From the NCBI GenBank assembly GCA_021904315.1, contig CM038924.1, positions 1,054,001-1,118,000 on the forward strand: 64,000 nt of DNA. The letters run 5' to 3'. The notes beneath the pieces were generated by a model. It made no database searches. It saw only the letters and a list, made by a program, of their open reading frames with translations, and was not told where the DNA came from. Position numbers and translations under genes: made by a program. Positions 35,830-46,600 of the stretch are shown piece after piece (position 1 is the stretch's first letter; each line of letters starts with the position of its first letter). This DNA comes from Sphagnum magellanicum (Eukaryota; Streptophyta; Sphagnopsida; Sphagnales; Sphagnaceae).

Positions 35830-38800
35830 GGGATACAAAACTTTGGCCCCTTTTTGGGTACCTCATAATGTCTCTACCTTGAAGGGCAAAGACAACAAAA
35901 TGTTTGCATCCAAACTCTGCTAACGTGCCCCTTTTGGACAAGCTCGTCGCATTCAAGGTGGGCCTTGTGCTAGGATCACCATGGCGCCATGGGAAGTTAA
36001 GCTTCTAAGTTGTTTCCTGTCCAAACAGTTGGTTTTGTGTCATCTTGACACATTCATTAATAGTTGTTTCTTGGGATGCTTTGGAACAAGTTGGAGTTGT
36101 CTGGCCACAATGAACCAGCTCCCACCAGTGCATCATGAAGGATGAACGATAAGTGGTCAGGAAATAGTTTTCTGTAGAGTTCCAGTTCGCTAGCCAACCA
36201 TAGTGATTAGCTTAGCTGCTTTTTTTTCCACCCTGCCTAATGAAAACGCACAAGCAGGTTGATAGTAGGTAAGAAAAACAGCCCATACCTATGTATAAAA
36301 CATCTGCTTGAATCATTACCTGTTTTCCTACCTATCTACCTATATATGAGATCTATTTCATACAAAATTGGTTCCCAAGGTGAAACGAAATATTAAGTGG
36401 GTGCTAGTTCAATGTGGCCGAGTTGTTTGGGGAGTTGGCTCTTGTGAAAGGGTCTGCATTAGACTAACTGCTAGCTTGTCTGAGCTCATCTATTGTAGGT
36501 AGCATATCAAATCCAAAAAAAGTTGGAAGACTCTGTGCCAACCCGATGTGTCGTGGATGCATACGTTGATAGGAGTTAGTTGTTAGAATGTGTGCAGAGC
36601 TTGGTGGCACAAGAGCACAACGGATGAGTGAAAGGGGCATCTCATTTGGTTCTAGTGGGATTTTGGATTGAGGTCTAGTTCCAATTTTTCCAATGAAAAC
36701 TTATTATCCATGGGCTGCAGAATTAGACTAAAAACCAAAATGTGATGTGAAATTGGGCAACACTAGGACTAATACATAGTAACACTACTTGATCTAAGAT
36801 GTGGCACTGGGATTTGCAAGGATAGGCAAACTGTTTGAGAAAATGCAAACCAATTCATTTGGCAGTGATTTTTCTACTCATGAATTTTTAGCAAAATGCA
36901 ACCTGGAAAAAACATGATTTCTTCCCATACAAAGCAGTGATTTCTTTTGTTCCCAAAGTTTTGGTCATTTTTTGATAAACCATTTAAGAAATTTTGCGAA
37001 AATATGCTCATTTACAGAAAATTCAACATTTTTGCCATTTTGGGGGTAAAATTCAACAATTCTTTCATGAAAAGAAATGGAAACAAAACCTTGATACAAA
37101 GGATATTCATGAATAAACTGACTCAAATTCACCAAAATTTTAAAATTCCAAACATTCCAAATCACAAATTTTTTAATGATAAATTCCAGTGGGTAACTAG
37201 GAATATAGAGCTTTCCTTGGGTAACTTTCACATCTGGTATATAGCCAGATCTGGCGGATCCCCACTTTGGCTACATTACAAACTTGGCAATGAAAACATT
37301 GCTAATTTGACAAGCATGCATTCATTATTATTATAATTTGGATGTTAAAAGTGTGGAGGAGGACTAAATTATAACTTCAATGACCTGGATTATTATTACA
37401 TATAAAGAGGCCTGCCACCGAAAGCTTAAAGTTCATATCGTGTGCATCATGGGAGGACATTAGGCTACTATGAGGCAAACTTTTATTGCCTAGCAAAACT
37501 GGATATAAAAATGTGATTTTTATGGGGGGGGAGTTTTGAGTTGTTAGAATACCAAACAAAAAAAAAATCATGAAATTTGTATATTTGGTTCCAATAGGTA
37601 GTCAAAAATATGAAAATGATGTTTAAATATGGCTAAATCTTTGTATGCATGATGGCCACTTTCGCTACATGAAAAATTTGACCAAAACTCACTAGTATGT
37701 ACTATGCACAAAATCAAATGGAGACTTGAGGTAAAAAGTAAATAATGACAAAAGTTGTGCAATAATCTAAAGCCTAACTGATGAAAACAAGAAAAAATTA
37801 GATTCTCAGTGTAGGATGTTGAGTACATTACCCTATAAGACTCGATATCTAAAAAAATTCAGGATACAAGATCTGATGTCCCTCAACTCACATTGACTAA
37901 GATGTAAGGCAAGATGTGTCTTGAAAGATGCATTTGTTATTGTTCTTATTTCCATGTAAATTAGAAAAACAACCCAATGGAGAAGAAAAGTAAAAAATAA
38001 AAACATACATTTCCTTGTTTATGTGCAATGCTTTTCATGCAATATGTGTTTTAAAACGCCTTATTCGGCAGTGAAAGCTTAATCAATGACTTCAATCAAA
38101 GCTCAGACAGTATGTACCAGAGACCAAGGTGTTTTGACAACTATCAAATCAATGAATGGAAAGGCCATGGAGTTTGATGTTTTTCATGTCCACATTGCAC
38201 AAGATCTGGTCACTGGTATCCGCCATTACCCTATATTGAATCTTTGAACCTTTGATCTTTCTGTGGTGGGGGAAGCTCTCAAGCAATGCCACGTGTCTAG
38301 CTTTGGCCACCAACACAGCACTAGATCAAAGGTCTGGACCAAGTAGACCAAGAGGCACACAAACTTAAAGGATGATATTTAGGGGCACCAACAATGCATA
38401 TGTTGTCATGTATCTTGTCTCTATTACTCACATCAAAACTAGTACTGTCTTACAGTCTTTACCTGGTAGAGAAGAGCAGCCCTTAGAAAGCAAGGATCAT
38501 CCCAACATAAGGATCATACATCACAACCACTGTACTGTTGTGGTCTTCAAGACTCAACACTAATTTTTCACCCATCGTTACAAATGGGTATTGTAAGCTG
38601 TTAGGTGCTTCAAGGTACAAGGTGTCAGAATTGTCAACCATACAAAATGCTCCTATCGTTTTGTGAGCAGACTCAGTAAAATGAGCTCATTGCTGACATC
38701 AGTGTAGACTAAGCGTAATGGGTCTACAACCGTGATGGACAGGTGCACCGGTTGTCAAAACATTATTCTGGCTGCCCACATTCTGCCTGTACTGCCATTT

Positions 38801-39064
38801 TTGCTTGAATACTTTTTGTGTTTGCCAAAATGATTATTATGCAGAACTCTGCCGGAATTTTTTTGAGTCATAAAACATGGGCTAGCACGCAGCCCAAATG
38901 ACCTAGTCCTGTTAACCCTTTAGGATTTGCATATGCCCAATAATGGGACTTGAAGGAACTGTCTTTATATTCCCCTTATGTACATTTGCACAAAAAATTT
39001 GATCTTCAAATATTTCACCCATAACATTTTCTTTAGTGAAGCACTTTAATCCATTACAAATATA

Positions 39065-40439
39065 CTAGTGTGAACCCCGTGCATAATGCACAGGTGTGTT
39101 ATTTCAACAATGTTTGGTTGATGTTTTTGATTTTTTAAAAAAACTTTTCTTTTCAAACAACCGTTGGTCCCCCCCCCCCTCGCTGCCCCAGTCCTTTGCA
39201 TTTCCCACTCTGGTTCTTTAACCCATGGAGCCCCCCTGCCCGGTCCTTTGCATTTCCCACTCCGGTTCTTTTAACCCGTCGAGCCCCCCTCGCTCGGTCA
39301 TTTGCATTTCTCACTTCGATTTTTTAACCCATCAAGCCCCCCTTGCCCGATCTTTCACATTTCCCACTCCAATTTTTTAACCTTTTGGTTCCGGTTCTTG
39401 AGAACCCAATAAGAACAAAAGAACCATTGATTCCTTTCATTTCAACAACCTTGCCGAACTGATGGTTTTCGTGAAAAAACTGCCACTTCGTTAGTCGGTT
39501 CTTTGACTTTGTCATTATTTTGAGGCCCATAACTATATACCAAGACTACCTTAATTGTCCGTGACCACTGTCAAGTAATAATAACAGTGATTTTTTATTT
39601 ATTTATTTGTTTATTTTTGTCTTTGATGGCCAATTTTGTGATGTCACCAAAGTGACCATCATCCCCAAAAAACAAAAAACAAAGCCAAATTTGCCAACAT
39701 TACCAAATATGAAAGTTGAAAAAAGAAAAGAAAAAGGGGGTCTTTCCATATTCTTGGCTACCTAATAGAACTTATCATAAAAGTTTGGTGTTTAAGAATT
39801 ATTTTTGCCCCAAAATCTGGCCAATTTGAAACCATTTCTTTTTCATGAAAAATCCTTCAGATAGGTTGAAATTTGAAATCATATTTTGCAAGTGCAAATT
39901 TGACCAAAAAAATGGCAATAAAAAAAATCACGGAGTTGCATGTAGGTAGTAGTATGTACCTTACTACACAAACTGAATAGGCCAATCACTTGGCTGCCCG
40001 AAAAAACAATTAAAAAAATAAAAATATATAAGCGAAACGAAAAATGGGGCAAGGGATGATGGGGAGGTTAATGACGGAAAGAATTACGGATGGACGAAAG
40101 GACTGATGAATGGATGAACAGACAGAAAGAAAGAAAAAAAGACGAATGAACGGACGTACGTAGAGCTCTTTCATCCCATGGCTATTCAACTCTCCCTCAA
40201 CGTCATCACTGCAAAATCCAAAGCTCCGCTAGAAAAACAGAATTCTACCGTCAAATGGATCGCTATATTTAATTACTTTCCTAAAAGAACCAATGAAAAA
40301 CCACCGGTTGTGGTCCTTTGAACACACACACACTCTCTCTCTAGCCACTGTGCGTCCCATTCTTGGTGGGCAGAAAGCTGCAGTGCCACCTGTCCGAGCG
40401 GAGTCAGGGGAGGCTTCATTCTTCCTTTACTATATATGA
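39065..40439 (-). mobile_element. non-autonomous Helitron, 1,375 bp
   Basis: On the minus strand it starts with TC (tcatatatagtaaagg, from 40439) and ends with CTAG (39068-39065). About 8 bases before that end sits a hairpin (cctgtgca / tgcacggg, plus-strand 39076-39094), as in plant Helitrons. It lies between a host A (39064) and T (40440) with no target duplication. Copy B at 31966/31967 and copy D near 56.68 kb are uninterrupted at the matching site (aatata then ttcc or ttac). There is no Rep/helicase coding, so it depends on another element. It carries a 52-54-bp minisatellite, and a stretch (39.60-39.99 kb) related to a module of the 5-kb repeat. Confidence 0.87.
39185..39382. repeat. 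52-54-bp minisatellite inside the Helitron
   Basis: Four units are anchored on tttgcatttcccactc at 39195, 39247, 39301 and 39353, each followed by a ttaaccc and a C-rich segment. It lies near the Helitron 3' end, where many plant Helitrons hold variable repeats. Confidence 0.9.
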
Positions 40440-41775
40440 TAATCCACTTAATAGTTTGACAACTCCATATATCCAAGAGCAGCTTCACCACATGTTTGTT
40501 GAAAATTTTAATTAACTTTGAAGATTCCTTGCCGAAAACATTCAATACTGAGCCATGAGAGTCCCTTTTTCTGTTCACAAAATTTTGCTCCAAGAACGAA
40601 ATATATTTTTGAAAAAACGAACACTTTTACAAAAAAGTAATTTGTGTTGAAGCTGCTAAGGTACTATGGCATGTCAAGGAGTTCCTTGCTACTTAGGGTA
40701 CAAGACTTACCATTCCTGAGGTCTCTTAAAGGTACAATGTCTGATGTGCCTCCTGACAGCAAGATGTGCCTTAAGAGAACCTTTTCTTTTGTTTTTTCAC
40801 CTTATCAAACCAATCAACACATTCTGTGCAGTTATTCAGAATGATTCTTCAGATGGGTCACTTCAACTTGTAGGGCCTCGTATGGGCAAAAGCCCTTGTG
40901 AACAGTTCATCATATTCACATGTAATATCCATACCCATAATTCTTCTCATTCAACATACATTAATTCCTGCTACAAAGCTTTCTACTCCCCAATAAAAAC
41001 ATACGGGATGAGGACATGGGTCCTGGTTTATGTAAAGTCAAGAGTACAACCATGTTAATATAATTTAAACCTATACAAAGGATTTCTCTTGGAAAATAAT
41101 AATCCAAATTTGCCAAATTTTGAAGGGCTTTTTCTTCAAATCACCAGTTTTTATGATTAAGTTCCAGTAGGGAGCCAAAAAAATAGAATGATTTTGTTTT
41201 TTTTCTACTTTCATATCAAGTATGTAGCCAAATTTGGCTAAATTATTGAATGATGACCACTTTGACTATGTCACAAAATCCTTTTAAAAAACCCTGGGTG
41301 CAACAAGTCAAGCATGTGCAACATACTCAAAAAGCTATGCTTGAAGATATGTTCAACTTGTAGCCCCAGGTATGGGCAAAAAGCTTAGTGAACATGTAAT
41401 ATGGGTACCGATGATTCTTCTAGTGTAACATGCATTGAATAACTTTATAAAGCTTGCTCACTGACCAATCAAAACATACTGAATTATGAGGGTTCTAAAA
41501 AGTCAGAAAAATCGGCACTACATGCCAAAGCCTGAACAACAAAGTCAATAAACTATGCATGAACATACAAGTATTACGATGGGTGTCTATCATTTGAGTG
41601 GGTTAATTAGTGTTCCAGGTCTGACATTTGGCATCAAGCCAAGAAGTGGCTTAAGAGACCCATTTTGAGGAAGCTTTTGCATAGGATGCGTTCAATGCAA
41701 CACACCCATTAAGTAGCTTGTTTCCTACTAAGCCACTGCAAACTTTCAGCTTCTATAAAGCTAGCATACAGGAAG

Positions 41776-43236
41776 ATGGAGATCAGTGTGAGCCGCAGCC
41801 CGGTGGTCCGTCACGCAGGACTCGCTAGGGACTGAAAGCTTGAATGTCGAAAGGTAGCCTTGAGAAGGAGGAGGGCGTGGGTCAGAAGCCTCGTGATCCG
41901 TAGTGGACTGAAAGCGTGCAAGCTCTAAAACCTAACCTGCGGGAAGATATAGAATGCGAGCTACAAGCACTGGTCCGTAACTTGGGACCGCAAGCTCATG
42001 TACGAGTTCCCTACTACTCAAATTGGCGTCCTTGGCACAACTCGGGTACTTACTCTCTCGAATCCTCACACCCAAGCTTGTTTTTTCTTCAATTATTACT
42101 AGTTTTGTAGGACAAGGCTTCAACAACTTGGATGTGTAATAATCGTGGTCGATGTCTTTCAGACCCATAGTTCTGTTTAATTCCATTTAACTTGCTCCCT
42201 CTCGAGGCCTCCCTCTGGAATTTCATTGTCTCCTGGTGCACTCATACCTAGAGTTTAAACCCCCTCTTTTTCCCTCAGCACCCGGACTACATGTGCAGAC
42301 CTGCTCTCCCTCTTTCTCTCTCCTCGAAACCCATTAAAGTTGGAATCCCAAAATTTGTTCGCCATGTTCAGAATGCACTAATAGAATTGTTATTATCCAT
42401 TCATTACAAGTTTAGATTTTAAATTCCTAGCATCGTGTTGTTCTACATTTCAATCGAGTTCCTGACATGTGGATTACTTCCCGGGAGGTTTGTCTTCGTG
42501 AAGACATCAAACTGACCAGTAAAAAACAAAATCAACTCATTCAATTGAGTCCAAGCTTCCTGACATAATTATCCACATTTCATTCAATCCTCCAATTCAG
42601 CATAGCTGATCAGGTTGGTAGACACACAAGGAATCTCATTTCTAAGTCGAGTTGTTTGTCAGTTTGCAGCGCTAGCAAACCTTCAATTATGAAGATATAA
42701 TGTTCTAAAGCCAGCCACAGATCACAACGTGTGATATTTGGTGACTCCAGTGTCGCGCTCTTTCAAGGCTAGCTACAAGATCAAATGGAGTCCTGGACAA
42801 GAGTTGAAAATAACAAAAGACAACGTGCACAAGTCTAAGAAGCCTGAAAGTGTGCAATAGTAGACGTTGGAGAAAAGTCCTGAGGTGGGTATCCCACCAT
42901 AACGCTCCAAACATCCTCAATTTTCGTTGGTGACACCGTGCGCTCCAGTGCGGGAAAAACCACTTGCAGATCCATTATTCGCCATATTTGAGCTCTCACT
43001 CTAACAAACTTTACTCATTAATCTGGAGTAGTTTAAATGCTCATCCCACAATGTGTCCTTCTTTGAACAGCTTGGTTCAAATTGGCATCAAAGGAGCAAG
43101 TGTTACAAATTTTCTGCCTGCGGGATGTGTGAGTTGCTGCTGTTCTTGCACATCACTAAGTGTACGCTGCCTATTCGGAACAAAAGGACTCCCAGTCCTT
43201 GAGCTACCAATTGTCCAATTTCGCAAAAAGTAGCAG
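41776..43236 (+). promoter_or_regulatory. GC-richer upstream region and probable 5' UTR exon of the ROCO gene
   Basis: Base composition shifts sharply from the repeat on the left. The region is unique in the window. An excellent donor AGCAG/GTACGT at 43236/43237 and an acceptor TTGCAG at 43626 frame a 390-bp intron ending 37 bases before the ROCO start codon, so the end of this region is likely a non-coding first exon. Frames of 60-138 codons on either strand (for example 42964-43233 plus, 43077-43493 minus) show no family motif. The transcription start is not identified. Confidence 0.5.
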
Positions 43237-43663
43237 GTACGTGCCTCACACCAGCACGCTTCGCATCCCAAACATGGATCTATATGACCTGCACCAACTT
43301 TGATATTCAGCTTGGATTCCCTTATCATGTATATAATGTTCCAATCAGTGGGAGACCTACATGTCGTGTAGTGATTCACAAAATTGAAGACTAAGAAATT
43401 GAGTTGAAAAGTCATGGCTTGAGCTCCAAGTGAGAAATCAGAATCTTTCCAGGTCGCGCTAGAGCTGCAACTAACAGAAACCAAACAACACACTACAATA
43501 AGTGCGACATGAGTCTAGATGACTTTGATTGCCGGAAGAATGTGCACTTCTGAAAAGATAATTTCTCCGTGGATGGCCTCTGCCGCACCAAGTGAAGCTT
43601 ACTTATAGTGTGTTATAGTGTTGCAGGGTCTACCATTGTGATTCAGTGCCAGCTGCTGGGGAA

Positions 43664-46600
43664 ATGGAGTCAGAGGGTTTGACACTGGCGGTAGATGCAG
43701 CGGACACGGGACAAGCTAGGAGCACAAGCGAGTGTGGCCACAGCTCATGCGAGCAAACTGCACAAGAGATTTTCCCTGTAGAGATCATCGTGCAGGGTGA
43801 AATGTTTCAGCAACAAGGTCGAATCATAAGCGAAGAATCAGAAGGCTCAGTAGAAAGTGATCGTCTCTCAACGCTGGATCCACTCATTCATAGCGATATG
43901 CCTGCCTCTCCACCTCAAAACCATCGGGTGTGGTTGGACGAACCTGAACGAGGAGAGGTAAGTTTTGAAGAGGCTATCCGTTGCGTAAATGAATCGCAAC
44001 CGGAGAAGCTAAGATTCCGGTTTAAAGGAAGAGTGGATGGATATGATGAAGCATATAAAGAGCATCGCCATCAGTTCATTGATGCTGTCAGTACATGCCA
44101 AAGCTTGAAGGAATTGAGATTGAGCATACACAGCCCCGATCCAACGTTGAGTATTGAGGAGGTTCAACTACTTTGCCAAAATCTGCTTCCGGCATTGAAC
44201 TCTCTCACATTGAACGGAGTATTGGACAATGATGGCGTTGAAATTGTGTGTGAAAAGATGGCAAACAATTGCGTTCTCAAAAATCTTGCTCTACTGAACT
44301 TTCGCGGGACAATGTCCAATGCAGGTGCGTCATTGGGATCAATGTTGGCAATAAATTCAACCTTGGATTCTTTGGATCTGTGGGGCACTGATTTGGGCCC
44401 CAATGGAGTAGAAGCGCTGCTTCAGCCCCTTACAGGTCATGCTACAGCCCGACCCCGTAACAAATCATTAACACATCTCTGCATTGGTGGACGTGATATC
44501 CAAATGGGACAAGGAGCAGGCGAAGCAATCGCTCACATGCTACGCACCAACGATACTCTTACACATTTAATGATTGTGGACGGCAGAGGGTTGAAACCAT
44601 CGGACGTGTGTAAGATTTTGGAGTCATTACAGAAAAATCAAACGTTGCTCTCCCTATGCCTACCGTGGTGTGAAGGTGTTAAAGGGCCTGATGTGTCGGC
44701 CAAGATGATGGATCTCTTCCAAATGAATCGTTCGTTGACTGAAATTGACTTGTTTGGCGCTCCATTGGAACAATCCGATGTGGGTAAGATTTTGGAGTCA
44801 TTACAGAAAAATCAGACTTTGCGCTACCTTGGCCTCTCCGGGTGTAAAGGTGTTCAAGGGCCCGATGTGTCAGCTAAGATGATGGATCTTTTCCAAATGA
44901 ATCGTTCGTTGACCAACATTTGCTTGTCTTCCACTCCATTGGAACAATCAGATGTGTGTAAGATTTTGGAGTCATTACAGAAAAATCAGACTTTGCGCTC
45001 CCTTTACCTCCACGGGTGTGAAGGTGTTAAAGGGCCTGATGTACTGGCTAAGATGATGGATCTTGTTCGCATGCATCCTTGTCTGATGGAGATTGACTTG
45101 GCTGGAACGCCATTGGAACGGGAGGGGCAAGCTGCACAAGTGCAAGCCCAATTGGAAAACAATGCAAAGGATTACATGGCAGTTTTGAGGGGCATGCCTC
45201 GAGTGCGGCCCAAGTTTGTGCGAGTGTTCTTGTGTGGCAATGCATACTCAGGTAACTCAGCCTTTTCACTGTCATTAATTTTTCTCTTCTGTGTTTGCAT
45301 TACTTACATCTCTGGAATTTTCTGAATCACATAAATGTTTTTGCAATGACTCCACAGTGGTGTTTAATCCAATTCCAACATTCACATACCTATTCATTTC
45401 TGAATTTGAATCACATGTCATTTGAAAAACAAATTTCTTGAATATTTTAATGTTCCAAGAAAATATGTTGAATTTTCATATTTCAAGGTGATAAATGGAT
45501 CTATAACTTCCATATATTGAATATGTTTATTTGCAAGTCAAATTCAACAAATTAGATTTTCAAACTCTTGGTCAGATTGCTTAAACAATGTAATACACAT
45601 CATCTATTAATTACATTGATGTCATAATCTAAGATTAATATGTTTAATTAATTAGGTTCACATGATTTTTCAATCTGCAGTTTTCACTTGAATCCAACCA
45701 TTTAGAAAAAAAAAGAATTTAAACCATTTATCACATTCGCTTCTCTTCAAATTTAGATAATGGATACATAAATTTTTAAATGATGACTATATCATCCCTG
45801 AAACTTGTGAAGATCTTGCAAGCTAGGTTTTCTCTTTCCAAATTTGTGACCAAAAGCTTTCTAAGAGATTTTTTTCAAATACAAATAGCAAAGTTAGTAA
45901 AATTTACAATAAAACACTGATTAAATTTCCCCAATTATTTTGTTGAAAGAATGACAAATTTTCAGGGCAAAAATTCATCGGTTGCAAGTTGTCAATGCAA
46001 ATGTAATCCATTGCCAAGTGGACCATTATTTATTATGCACAATAGTTTACCAAAGTATAATATTGGTCATGATCAATTTAATTTGGTCATCCAAAATCAT
46101 GGGACCTTTCTAATATTTTAATCCTTAAGGTGGAAATGAAGCAACTAAATAACTTTGACCATGATAGTGGGGAAAAAAAATGCACCTTTTACATTTTACA
46201 TGTAAACAATATAGAATATTTTTCTTTTAAAAGAAAGTAATATGCGCAATGTTTATAATGTGCACAAGTTTATCAAAAGGCAAAACTCCTTGTGTATGTA
46301 TTTTTTATTGGTAATTCAACTATGAACATGACCATCTTGGTTTCATTTTATTCAAATTGCATTTGTTACTTTTAACTTTTGTGTTCTTTATAGTTATTTA
46401 ACAAGTTACACCAAATGAAAAGATAAAGTTATTTTAATTTGTATAGGCATAATATTTACAAGGTTTGGTTGTTCAAATAATATACATGTATAATATGGTA
46501 TTAAAAACCATTGGTTAGGCAATTTATTGGTAACATGTATTGTTGACAAGTTGTTTTGGCCTTGTTTATTGTCTTAACATATGCAAAGGAATGATTTATC

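Larger units (their letters stand above)
35830..41775 (+). repeat. 5-kb repeat family, copy C, interrupted by a Helitron
   Basis: It runs from atacaaaactttggcccc to aagctagcatacagg, colinear with copy B. Excluding the Helitron at 39065-40439 it is about 4.6 kb. It ends about 1.9 kb before the start codon of the ROCO gene. Similarity to B is high enough to align by eye throughout but with many substitutions and indels, so the duplication is not recent. Confidence 0.85.

Noticed and set aside
43077-43493. 138-codon minus-strand frame upstream of the ROCO gene
   Set aside because: Cys-rich but without a recognisable pattern, and it overlaps the likely 5' UTR exon and intron of the ROCO gene.
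43646-43663. Start of the ROCO protein at 43646
   Set aside because: The codon there is GTG; the first in-frame ATG is at 43664.
45965-46030. ttttcag/ggcaaaaat as the exon restoring the ROCO P-loop
   Set aside because: In the required phase it reads Gly-Gln-Lys, not Gly-Lys-Thr, and it ends in a stop without a good donor.
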